NCBI GenBank assembly: GCA_036250225.1
Contig: JAPZLL010000055.1
Span: 125,697 to 189,696 of the forward strand
Length of the DNA: 64,000 bases
Reading direction: 5' to 3'
Source: Cercophora sp. LCS_1
Lineage: Eukaryota > Ascomycota > Sordariomycetes > Sordariales > Lasiosphaeriaceae
The notes under the pieces were generated by a model. That model was not told where the DNA came from, did no database searches, and saw only the letters and a program-made list of their open reading frames with translations. Shown in pieces: positions 54,509 through 64,000 of this stretch (position 1 is the stretch's first letter; the number at the start of each line of letters is the position of its first letter). Position numbers and translations under genes: made by a program.

Positions 54509-55925
54509 TTAGTGGCGGTCCTTACCTGTCGCAGACGATGATGACGACGACGGCGAGACATTGAGATGAGAAAGGGATTCATTGCCGTTCACTTTGTTGA
54601 TTGGTTCGGCGCGGCGGTCTCTCGTTCCAACCCGGTGTCTTCCTGTGCTGCCGTGCTTATTGTGGAAGTCCGCAATCTTTGCGACCAAGTCTTCCTTGGG
54701 CGCCGGCGAGATCAACTGCCTCGCGCGAAGAAAGTGCTCCCTGCGGAGAACTCTCGTCTCGGTGCTCTTGCTTCCCTTGTCGCCCGCAGTCCTGTCGTGC
54801 TGGAGCCAGTCGATCTCCTTGACAGCTTGGATTGCCGTCTCCCAGACAAGGCCGCGGAGGTCCGACCCTGTGAAGCCCTGAGTGTTCGTGGCTATCTCGC
54901 TCAAGCTCACATCACGGTCAAGCTTTTCGCCCGAGAGGTGGATGGCTAGAATTCTCTCGCGTCCAACTTTGTCCGGGACATCGACATGAACGCGGCGGCC
55001 TAGGCGACGCAGAACGCCTTCGTCCATGTCGAAGGGGCGGTTTGTTGCAGCAATGACAATTGGCGTCTTGTCTCCCTGGGAGGACGAAATGCCTTCCATT
55101 TCTGCGAGAAACTGAGTGATATCGTTGGTATGACTCATCGAAGTTGAGCTTTCGCTACCGGATCGAGATCGGAAGATGGAGTCCGCTTCGTCGATGAAGA
55201 TGATACAAGGTGCATTCTTTCGTGCATAGGCGAACAAGTCCTTGATGCGTTTCTCCGCCACGCCAACGTATTTCGACCGGATGTCGGCACCGGATATCGA
55301 GATCACCTTTGCGTTGGCCTGCTTCGCAACGGCACGCGCAAGCAACGTCTTCCCGGTACCCGGGGGACCATACATAAGGACTCCAAGGCTTGGCTGGTTC
55401 GCGAGGACCCCTAATTTGAACTGTTCTGGATGATTGATGGCAAGCCTCAATGTGTCGAGTGCTTCCAACACTTCAGGGCTTACGTGGATGTTCGCAAAGG
55501 TCTCGCGAATATTCTCTGCTAAAGAGTTAGCCCTCTATCCTCTTCAGAGCTCATCGGCGGGCTCTTGTGTTCTCACCTGGTTGCACAAGACATCGACGGA
55601 ACTCTGATCCGACGTCATCATCGTCGCCGTTGTCGTCATTACTGGAGCCACCAAGTGCGCTCGCGAGTGCCTTGCTGAGGGCCTTCTTGATCTCGCGATG
55701 ACTCTCACACTCTTCCTCACTCTCCTCCTCAGGTGCTTTTCTCTTTCGATTCTCAGCTGCCTTTTTCCCGGTTGAACTTTCAGCCGGTGTGTCGCCATTT
55801 GTATGACTGGGATAGACGTCGGACTTGCTTTCTTGAATCGCCTGCTCCAACATCTGCTTCTCAATAGCTTCCAAAAGGGCAGGGGACATCTTCGACCCAT
55901 TGATGGAGATGCGAACTCCAGCCAT
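54509..55925 (-). CDS. AAA+ ATPase (Msp1/katanin-like subfamily)
   Basis: A 451-aa protein from two exons, 55925-55577 and 55515-54509 (intron GTGAGA...AGCAG, 61 nt). The N-terminal part is helical and acidic/basic (RKRKAPEEESEEECESH, a DDD tract). One AAA module follows: Walker A GPPGTGKT (166-173), Walker B IIFIDEAD (221-228), sensor-1 ATNRP (272-276) and arginine fingers LRRLGRR (285-291). The linker before it (FANIHVSPEVLEALDTLRL) matches Msp1/ATAD1-type AAA proteins, which extract mislocalised proteins. No membrane anchor is visible in this model. The frame is open to 56675 (701-aa alternative), but that extension is poor in coding features, so I prefer the ATG at 55925 (A at -3). The C-terminus ends in a Ser-rich tail. 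Confidence 0.82.
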
Positions 55926-56792
55926 CGTGATTCTCGAATTTCGATAAGCGCAGGGGAGCTTTGTTCGGTTGCGCAGAAAGGTGATCGAGGTGTCCTCAAC
56001 TTCCTTGGTTGTTGGTCCCGCAGAAATAGGGACGAGAGCAAAATCACCAAGGATATCTGGCCCTGGCCCTCGAGAGGAAGAAATCCGGCGGAGGTCAAAT
56101 CTGAGACGAGGCACACTCGCGAACAAGGCGAACAAATTTTGCCACTTCAGCGCCTCTCGGTGAAAGCCTCGGTTTTTAACAAAACTGGGAGCAGGAGAGA
56201 GTGGAGAGGGGATGCATGTGTCTGACACGAATGTAAGAGAGGACCAATAACACCGGCTTCCTCGGTCCGAGCCAAGCAACAATGTGTTGTCCGGTGGCAG
56301 TGAGGCAACCGGGCACCTGAACGTTTTCACCCAATGGGCAGGGAAACCTTCACCAAGAACGCATTGATGGGCCGCCTCTTCTGCAGCAGCAGTTTGCCTT
56401 GTAGGCAGGCTGTGAGGCGATGGCAGCTTGCCGAGTGACATGTCGTCCGGCATATTCTGTGTAACTGTGAGAGCCGGTGTTACTTGATACTGCAAGTGGA
56501 TCCGTGACCGGTATTGCAGCGTATAGGTGGTGCCGTTGACAGCCGCGGAGCTGACTGCTTGGCAAAGAAGGACTGGCCGTTCATCATATGATATTGACAC
56601 GCATAAGAAGGAAAATAACCGAATTTTAAATTCAACCCTGCGGGGCGCCTTGTCCGCACGCCGCGCGAGGTTCATAAGTGTTGATCATTCCCACGAGATA
56701 TTTGCTCGTGGAGGCATCATCGAGAGCGTAGGGCCCGTGTTGTGTCGTCGATCTTTTGGGAATTCGCTGGCTCTCCTGAGACCTTCTGGCTT
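55926..56792. other. intergenic between divergent genes
   Basis: 867 bases of shared upstream region of the AAA+ gene (leftward) and the Clr5-ankyrin gene (rightward). An open frame continues upstream of the AAA+ ATG (to 56675), which may mean a longer N-terminus. No other gene. Confidence 0.35.
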
Positions 56793-59285
56793 ATGGTGAA
56801 CTCAACCATGGGGGACCATAACAACAACAACCACAACAGCATTGGTAGCTCGGCGCAGCGGTCGCCGAGGATCCCGGATAACACATGGACGAGGCACAGG
56901 GAAATCATCTTCGACCTTTACATCGTCCAGGATTTGACGATTGGAGACGTCCTGACTGAGTTGGCGCAGAAACATGGTTTCCGCCCGAGGTAAGCTGATA
57001 TCAGTTCCGCCCTTCCGCTGCTCCCTCAACTTATACCTCCATGGAAAACGGTAACGAGGGGCATTTTCAATATAGAAAACTAACCGAGATAACGCAGTCA
57101 GCCACAACTCAAGGCACAACTTTCCGAATGGGGCCCCGAGTTTCGCAAATACAGAACCAGGGACCGGGAAGCGAGGGGAGAAAAGCGTTCGGCCGATCAA
57201 GACCCGGGTAAGCCAGCAGATTCGAGGTTTCCAAATGACCCAGCTACCTAACGACTTTGGCAGAGGACCAACAGGAACCTAGGGTCGCGCCGAGCCTCAC
57301 TGGGCCCGCCATGAGCAATGCATCCGTTGGTGAAACTCAAGTGTACGGTGTTTCCAGTGAACCAGCAGTCCTCGCCTCAAACTCCAACGGCCCAGTCATC
57401 CCTCTCGCCATGGACGCCACAGCACAGAGTGGCTATGATATGAGTGCTGAATTCCTCCAGTTTGCTGCCGGTCTATGGCGCCAAAACAAAGGGAAAGAGG
57501 TTAGGCAAGAACCGGAGCCTGTTCCAAGCACGGAGCTCCATCATGATGCTGCCGACAACCGAGCTGTCTCTACCGGCTTCGAGAACAATCTGTCGTCCGG
57601 GGTGTGCGATGTGTCATGGGAACAATCGATGTCAGAGGTAAGCATGTCGCACGTACAATACCAACCGACGCCGATGCGATCAAACTGCTGACTCGTCGCT
57701 ATCTATCTAGGCGCAGCAGCAAGGAAGCTATCCGATGGCCCCTCCACCTCTATGGAATTGGGGAGCGGGTGGCCCCCAACCCTACATGGGCCCGTGGTAC
57801 ACGCCGATACCGCCCCTCCAATACCCACCCGGTGGTGTCAATCTTGACACCCCTGAGTGGCACAACAAGGCGAACAGAGCAAATGCCCCGAGCAACGAAC
57901 AAGTTAACATCATTGGAACGGAACGAGCTCCAGCTCCACGCGCTCGCACAGGAGCCACCCGGTCAAGACAGCCAATTCACCAGGCAGTGCAAGCTGGATG
58001 CTTTCAAATGGTCGAGTTGTACGTCCAGAAGGACCCCAAGTCCGCCCATTTGGTCACAGATGAAGGCATTACACCGTTGTTCATCGCCGCCCAAGGAGGA
58101 TACATCAATATTGTCAAACTTCTCTTGAGGGAGAAGGTCGACGTCGACAGGGCCGAGAAGGAAGATGACCGCGCCCCCATCCATCAAGCCGCCCAAAATG
58201 GACACACCCAAGTTGTGGAAATGCTCCTCGACAAGAAAGCGAACGCGGATCCCATCGACAGTGGTGGTCGGACGCCTCTTTGGTGTGCCGCGCAGGGCGG
58301 ATATCTCAGGATCATCGAGGTGATATTGAAGCGAGCTCCAAAGGCGAATCTGGAAGCCGAGACCGTGGAGGGACGACGTCCAATCCACCAGGCGGCTCAA
58401 GGCGGGCACCTCGACGTTGTCAAGCTGCTTCTTCAAAAGGGAGCGGACCCGGATCCCGTCGACAACGCGGGAATCACTCCTCTGTGGAGCGCTGCACAGC
58501 AAGGTCATCATGATATTGTTCAACTTCTCGTGGATACGAAGAGGGTTCGACTCGAGGTGGCTTCACACGAGGGCTCAAGGCGGCCGATGCATCAAGCAGC
58601 TCAGAACGGCCACCTCGAAACGATCAATATCCTCATTGCGGCAGGCGCCGATCCCAAACCTGAGGAGACATGCTTTGATACGGATATCCCATCACCATTC
58701 TGGTTTGCTTGCGCATCGGGAAACCTCGAAATCGTCAAGTTGCTGCTCGAGAAGGGGGCCGACATCAGGTTCGCGGTTGGTCGGTCGTCCAAGACCGCCC
58801 TCCACGCCGCAGCCTACGCTGGTCGGGCCGAGGTGGCTGAACTCCTGCTAGAAAAGGAGTGTGACATTGACGCCAAGGAGGAAGACGGATGGACAGCTCT
58901 GCTGATTGCCGCGCAGGAGGGTCACCTGAGGTTTCTCAATCTGCTCTTGGATCGCGGTGCAAACATTGACGCTGTTGAGAAGGACGGCGCGACTGCCTTG
59001 TGGATTGCCTCACAGCAGGGGCGTGCTGACATTGTGCGTCGACTGCTGGAATTGAAAGCCAAGCAACTACCGACGCGGTCGGCAAACCGCCGTCCCATCC
59101 ACCAGGCAGCTCAGAACGGTCATCTCGCAGTCGTCAAGATGCTATTGGAGAACAAGCCGGGCGATCTCAACGCCATGGACAAGCAAGGCGCCACGCCGTT
59201 ACTGCTTGCCTCTCAAGAAAGCAAGCCGAGCTACGTTGGTATCGCCATGTTGCTTGTCGACAAGGGGGCAAAGACGTCGATTTAA
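56793..59285 (+). CDS. Clr5-domain ankyrin-repeat protein
   Basis: A 751-aa protein from four exons: 56793-56989, 57098-57207, 57264-57637 and 57711-59285; all junctions keep the frame and all introns are GT..AG. The N-terminus carries a Clr5 domain (about 31-84: TWTRHREIIFDLYI, LTIGDVL, QPQLKAQLSEWG), a short helical module common at the start of fungal ankyrin and TPR proteins. A Pro/Gly/Trp-rich linker (YPMAPPPLWNWGAGGPQPY) follows. Residues ~313-751 hold about 13 ankyrin repeats alternating between RxPIHQAAQNGHxxVV and TPLWxAAQGGYxxII types. No NACHT or other nucleotide-binding domain. By analogy with fungal ankyrin receptors it may take part in recognition; the function is not known. The first exon could start at the second ATG (56808). 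Confidence 0.87.
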
Positions 59286-60290
59286 ACACTGCGCCGTCCA
59301 TCTTCATTCGCCTCTGTGTTTTTTTTTTCTCCCCCTTTTCTGCTGTTTTCTTGGGTTTCTCGGTAGACATAACTCCATTTCGACTCATTAGGATGTGCGA
59401 TTTAGACGCCGGGTTTCCACCAATGTCAAGTGGTTCATTTCGGGGGAAGAATGGCTTGGACACCAATGGCACAGCCCCAGCCGTCGGTCAGGGTGGCTTC
59501 GTAAAGCGCCTATTGTTGGCCGGTGCTCTGTGCAATTAGCAATTTAGAAACGGAAACTAAACAAGTCATCCGAAAGCTATAGGCGATTGCGTCTCCTTTC
59601 AAGCAAATAGAGAATGAACGAAGCCTAAATCTAGATTTGTGGGTGGGCATGCGTGGTGTTGATTGAACAAACATCTTGTCATCGGGACGACTCGAGGCCT
59701 GGACAAGCCTCGGTGTTTCACACGGGGCTTGTGGCCAATTCGATAGCGACTGGAAGAGCAATTTGGTTTCTTGCGTGTGGTCAGTGTGGAACTGACGTGG
59801 CCAAGAACACAGAACGCCCATGTTCGTCGAGCTGACAAGGCGTCCACGTTGACGTGGGTTATTAGCACGTTTTCGGCGGGGTGCAGTCGTTCCTCCGCCT
59901 CTCAGAGCGAGGAATAAATACCCTTCGGAATCGAGTAACCTTTTCGCCCTCACATTTGAAATCGTTTGCTGCAACAAGCTGGGCTGTGGGGCAGGCCACG
60001 AAGGCTTCACGCTGCACAGGCTGTGGGTCAGGGGGTGGCCCACAGAGCGCTCAACAACAGAGCAGCCAACGTGTTGGCCATCACAAGTGGTTGGTCGCTG
60101 CTGTCAGCGCCGGACCCCACGTCACGGCGCTAGTAAGCCCTGGAAATCCAGCCAATCCATCATGTTCACAATGATCCTAACCCTGACTATGTGACTTGCT
60201 GTCTTGAATTAGGTAGACAACTCGCAATCCGCTCCCTGTCAACCTTTGATCCTCCTCTCGATCCAAATCGTTCCCAGTCAAGGAGTCATC
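59286..60290. other. intergenic, no gene seen
   Basis: 1.0 kb. A T9 tract (59319-59328) follows the Clr5 gene stop. The 177-codon minus frame (60043-59510) has no domain content and is not called. Confidence 0.4.
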
Positions 60291-60934
60291 ATGGCATTGG
60301 TTTCAAACTACGAAAACGGCGTCTACTACAGCGGACAATGGTACTGTGGTTGTGGCGAAAAACCCCACTGGCTTACCTCACGAAAGGAACCGAGCAAAGG
60401 AGAGAGATGCAAGCTGACCCCTTTCCGCGAGGCACGACAGATCGATTGACAGAGTGAACAGTTTTGAGATGCAGCCGACAAGGCGACGCACAATGCAAAT
60501 TCTTCCTCGCAGCCGACGACGAGCCCACAGCCAGGGTAGAAAAAGAGACCGGCGTCGCACCCGTTCCCCGAACACCGCAGTCGGGACAGACCAACAAGAA
60601 GCGATCATACCCGACGCCGCATACCGACAGGATGGTGAGGTTCAAGACTCCCCGGAGGACGCTCTTCGGGAAGAGTCCCGGTCGTGCCTCCGCAGTGCAT
60701 ATCGACTCGACCGAGGATGAGAGCTTGGCGGCGAGCATCCTTGCCATTCTTGAAAGTGACGGCGTTGCAGTTAAAAGATCAACGAGGTTGACGATACAGG
60801 CTTTGATCGAGGATTTCCAGAAAGGCTTGGAGGCGAGGCTGGACGCGTCTCAGACGAATTTGGAGAGGGCCCTGGAACAGATTGGTGAGATGGAGAAGGA
60901 ACATGAGGCTGGGGAAGATTGGCCGAGCACTTGA
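60291..60934 (+). CDS. GRF zinc-finger protein
   Basis: A 196-aa protein from two exons, 60291-60408 and 60462-60934. The zf-GRF module spans residues ~16-58: WYCGCGEKPHW, then KGERFLRCSR and QCKFFLAADDE across the splice junction, with zinc ligands C19, C21, C43 and C51. GRF fingers bind single-stranded DNA in APE2, TOP3A and NEIL3. Behind it comes a basic linker with SP/TP sites (FKTPRRTLFGKSPGR) and a C-terminal coiled coil (about 150-190: TIQALIEDFQKGLEARL, NLERALEQIGEMEKEHE). The only splice that keeps the zinc module uses a GC donor (GCAAGC) with a CAG acceptor. It is probably a nuclear DNA-associated protein; no enzymatic domain is present. Confidence 0.72.
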
Positions 60935-61237
60935 GCTGCAGTCACGATTCCATTCTCGGAGAACCAAAGATAGCCGGCTTCAAACTGGGGATTTGCTCTT
61001 GTCGAGTTTGCGCTTTCATGACAGTGCCCGGGTCTGTTACAGTCGTTTGAATCGCCTCGCCTAGCGCCAATGCTTGCGTGTGCCACCTCGTCTTTCTTTA
61101 GATCTGGAACTGCGTGTCAACCCAAAGGTATCTCGCTTGTAGGAATAAGGCACCCTAGTTTGAGGAAACTCGGAAATCAAGGTATGTTTGTCTGGCTGGC
61201 GTCTTCACGGTGTGGTGCTGAACGGTGTTTACTCTAT
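60935..61237. other. intergenic, no gene seen
   Basis: A 303-base spacer between two genes whose 3' ends face each other. Nothing recognised. Confidence 0.4.
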
Positions 61238-63173
61238 TTACATGACTGAGCATTCATCCCTTCTTCGCTCCCGTGTTCGTCTGTCGAATCTCACCTCGCT
61301 CCCTGGGCCGCAGCGCATCGAAGAGCTAGGCTTCTCAGCATCAGGTTCTTCCCGGGGAGATCTAATCTCAAATTTGACACCGTCTTGATGTGTACCATTG
61401 ATTTGCAGACGCTTTCCGAAAGGCAGGCTGATGGTAGTGACTAATGAGCTGCCGTGAGCTTGCTTGTAGCTGTCCAACAAGGCTAGGAACCCCTGGTTGG
61501 TGACAGGGCGGTCACTAAGTGGTCTTGCGAAAATGCGCGTAAACATATCGCCTTGGTCTGTATATGGCATCTGGGATAACTTCAGCTTAGCAATGTATGC
61601 TTGGGTCAAACCGTGAAGTGCTAGATTGTGTCGACTTACTTGGTTTACCAGAAAACGACACAAACCAGGCACGTTTTCGCGGCTGGGCAGGTCGGACCAC
61701 GATGCATCTCCCATCATGTCGGTTCCGCGACCAGAATATTTCTGCTGATAAGCCAGAAACACAACTTGAATCGCACCGAAGTGGCTCGGGCCTGCTTGAT
61801 ACTTCGAGAAGGATCTTAGCGTGATTAAGCGCAGGAGTGCTTTTGCAGCACTTTCCTCGGAAACCTCTGCTTCGATGTAAAAGTCTGGGTACTCAGTCGT
61901 GACCAGTAGTAAGCGGCAACCCGCAGGGAACGCTAGTATCCCCCCAAGCTCCGCTGGTGTTGCGATTGCCTGCCAAACCCTGATGAACCTGTTCAATCTG
62001 AAGCCTTCTTCATTGGGCTCCTGCTTAGGCCATTTCGCCTCAATTCGCCGAGGATATCGTTGAAATTGCATTTGGTAGAAGTCCCCCGAAACTATTTGCA
62101 TCCAGGTTTGAGTTGTCTCGGTTTCTTCCTCCACGACTAAGTCGTCTATGGTATTCCCCGCTAGGTCATGACTGGGGCCAGCATCAGTGGGCTCGGTTGG
62201 TTCAGACTCGGTTGGCTTGTCAGAATCGTGGGTGCTGGGCGGTGGTAAACCCTCTGCCGCCGAACTGTCCGCTACTAGTGCAGGGCTCGAGCTATCCACC
62301 GGGTAGGGATCGTTTACGGTGGACGGAATGAAAGGGGTTCCGGTCGACGTTAATGGTGCGGGATAAGGCTCTGACTGGACGATGAGTTCAGCGATGTTCG
62401 GATTCGGAAGACTGGGTGATGAAACTGAAGGGTTATTGGATTCCCAACTACTAGCGACAGATGGAGTCCTTGGCCTTGACGGCGGTGGTGGGCCGGGTTC
62501 TGCCGAAGCGGATTCGTGCTCAGTAAATATAGTTAGCTGTTCAAGGTACCGCTGGAGTATTATATCGGATTCAGCAGCTTCAGATGTGCCAAGTCCAAGG
62601 CGGGCCTTCAGCTTCTCAATCTCGGCTAAGATCTGAGCAGTATCTCCTCGGATGCGTGTCGTGTCGTCAAGGATATCCTGCGTATCAGCCTTGATTTCCT
62701 TTGCCAAATGACTGATACCCAGCGACGTTAGCGGCTCCTAACCCCACTGATGATGAGGCCAATGAACAGACTTACAAGGTCAGGGTATCCAGGCCAAGCT
62801 CTAATGCAGCTTTATGAGCCTCGAGCCCTCGCAGCAGTTGAGCGACCTCCTCCCGACCACTGGACGCCCATGCAATGTTCCGCTGCCGGTGCCTTTGCAT
62901 GCACTTCTCGATGTCCAGAACCACAGTCGTGCAGTTTGTGACGATACTGGCAACCTGGCGACTGAGGTTTTGAGGAAGGACGACGCTTTGCTCTTTTGTA
63001 TCCTCAACAAGCAATTCCAGCACCATTTTGAGCGAAACCAGCTCTCGAGAGACTGCTTCCATGTCGCGTCTCGCATGTCGTACGTCCATTACAAAGACCC
63101 CAATCGCATTTGAAGTCTTTATGACTGTTTCCAGGAGCGTAATGCAGCCAACGGTGATAGAGAACGGATCCAT
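61238..63173 (-). CDS. fungal STAND-type N-terminal domain protein without NACHT
   Basis: A 605-aa protein from three exons: 63173-62776, 62711-61640 and 61585-61238. Introns are 62775-62712 (GTAAGT...TCAG) and 61639-61586 (GTAAGT...TAAG, 54 nt, in frame if retained). The N-terminal ~150 residues are the helical domain found at the start of fungal NLR/STAND receptors (MDPFSITVGCITLLETVIK, LEAHKAALELGLDTL, AKEIKADTQDIL). In that family such domains act in death signalling or oligomerisation. A long Ser/Pro/Asp/Glu-rich linker follows (about 195-320), then a ~250-residue C-terminal region (TWMQIVSGDFYQMQFQRYP, RLLLVTTEYPDFYIEAEV, IFARPLSDRPVTNQGFLALL) with no domain I know. No NACHT, NB-ARC or repeat sensor is encoded. 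Confidence 0.75.
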
Positions 63174-63611
63174 ATTGCAAGGTGTACGGGAAGTTGATGA
63201 GAGCAGGGTTGTTGGCTACTCTACTTGTAGTTAACAATGAATCTGAACGAGGGCGACGTTGAAGAAAAGAGGGGTAAAAGGCATCGCCCCAATGATCGAT
63301 GCAGGGCGTAAGGCAGACATGGGCTCCTCGAGTGAACCCGACATGGGGGTCGTGTCACGTGGAAATACCCAAGGGACGGTTGGATATCTCTGTTCGCACC
63401 CATCCCTACAAAGGTACACATCTGAAAGCTAGCATTGAGAACTTCGGTTCGCCTCACACTTAGTTAGGCACCTCATATAAAAATATGATCACCAGAGAAT
63501 CAGCATTAATCAACGCTTGCATCGGTGGTACCCGTCAACTCTGTCTAGCCTCGGCTCCCTAATCGGTAACTCTTCCTTTCTGCCCTTCTCCACAACCGAA
63601 CGTTTCCGTCC
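63174..63611. other. intergenic, no gene seen
   Basis: 438 bases: upstream region of the STAND-type gene and downstream region of the ankyrin gene. No motif recognised. Confidence 0.35.
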
Positions 63612-64000
63612 CTAAGTTTGGCCTACTTCTGCCTCCAACTCCCTAAACTTCGCTTTTTGGGCCTCTGTCGCCCTACCAGTGGGTTGACAGCCATCGCCGT
63701 TGATCCTGGCAAGGCAATCCCTTTCCGTGATCTGTACCAGCGCGTCAAAAGTCTTGCGCCTTTTCCTGCCACCAGGAGCATCAGCGTCAAACAAGGAAGC
63801 ATCGCCCGCCAGATGAGCGGGGGTGTTGTTGTTATCGTTTGTCGCGGGCGACATGAAGTCTTCCATGTCCAGATCTTTGCTTTGGATAAGCGTCCCAAAG
63901 TACTTGATTAGCCCCGCACCAGCACCGTCACCAGCCCGGGCGGCAGCTGCGCAATGGATGACATTCCACCCCTTCTCGGTGGTCCTTGCTCGGAGATCGG
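63612..64000 (-). CDS. 3' end of an ankyrin-type protein (partial)
   Basis: The frame enters from the right edge and ends with TAG at 63612-63614, giving about 129 residues. KGWNVIHCAAAARAGDG and NNTPAHLAG are ankyrin-like helices, followed by a basic patch (GGRKRRKTFDALVQ) that could be a nuclear localisation signal, and a short C-terminal helix (EAQKAKFRELEAEV). Most of the gene lies outside the window. It follows the STAND-type gene on the same strand. Confidence 0.6.
   Translation of the reverse strand, partial: DLRARTTEKGWNVIHCAAAARAGDGAGAGLIKYFGTLIQSKDLDMEDFMSPATNDNNNTPAHLAGDASLFDADAPGGRKRRKTFDALVQITERDCLARINGDGCQPTGRATEAQKAKFRELEAEVGQT

Noticed and set aside
55926..56675. 250-codon N-terminal extension of the AAA+ ATPase
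   Set aside because: The frame is open, but the extension has no targeting signal, no conserved block and irregular composition. The ATG at 55925 has a good context and begins a well-formed N-terminus. I keep it as an alternative only.
59510..60043. 177-codon minus-strand frame
   Set aside because: No recognisable motif, and the Ser/Arg/Pro/Gln composition is typical of random GC-balanced DNA.
1..64000. CRISPR arrays, bacterial operons, riboswitches, rRNA genes
   Set aside because: No regularly spaced repeats, no operonic spacing or Shine-Dalgarno pattern, and no rRNA-like sequence. The window is plainly fungal nuclear DNA.
1..64000. A secondary-metabolite gene cluster
   Set aside because: The P450, alcohol dehydrogenase, amino acid oxidase and regulator are accessory enzymes at best; no backbone enzyme is present, and the genes are separated by unrelated loci.

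Overview
This window is nuclear DNA of a filamentous ascomycete, most likely Sordariomycetes. The reasons are short spliceosomal introns (about 46-150 nt, GT..AG with fungal GTAAGT/GTGAGT donors), HET-domain and Clr5/ankyrin proteins, a C2H2 + Zn2Cys6 regulator, a fungal-type L-amino acid oxidase, an indoleamine 2,3-dioxygenase family protein and lone, dispersed tRNA genes. I cannot name the species. About 27 protein-coding loci and two tRNA genes can be supported. Five or six loci look broken.

Layout. 0-5 kb: 3' end of a lectin-like gene, a disrupted cyanamide-hydratase-like gene, and an intact L-amino acid oxidase. 5-16 kb: an accessory block with a degenerate short HET protein, an ankyrin protein, an ICMT-like membrane methyltransferase, a HET pseudogene with several lesions, an intact 699-aa HET protein, an AT-rich tract and an MFS transporter relic. 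16.8-22.7 kb: a small secreted Cys protein with a frameshift, a Myb/SANT-like protein, tRNA-Val(AAC), a DUF2235 hydrolase and tRNA-Thr(CGT). 23-34.7 kb: a dual zinc-finger transcription factor followed by a cytochrome P450 on the same strand, a long uncharacterised gene broken by a 17-bp tandem duplication and a stop, and a zinc alcohol dehydrogenase. 34.7-38.4 kb: a 3.7-kb stretch without a convincing gene. 38.4-51.5 kb: ordinary genes, namely the indoleamine 2,3-dioxygenase family protein, a small putative mitochondrial protein, a Cys-rich one-pass membrane protein, a Vps38/UVRAG homologue, two uncharacterised membrane proteins and a secreted Ser/Val/Pro-repeat protein. 53-64 kb: a small one-pass protein, an AAA+ ATPase, a Clr5-ankyrin protein, a GRF zinc-finger protein, a STAND-type N-terminal-domain protein lacking a NACHT domain, and the 3' part of another ankyrin gene.

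How they work together. No single pathway links the window. The theme that stands out is non-self recognition and regulated death hardware (three HET loci, three ankyrin loci, one STAND-type N-terminal domain), scattered among housekeeping genes and accompanied by gene decay. Nonsense codons in the HET and MFS relics are each explicable by C:G to T:A changes, as expected of repeat-induced point mutation (RIP). This is an inference I could not test by counting dinucleotides. Exon-intron models were made by eye from reading frame, splice consensus and family knowledge.
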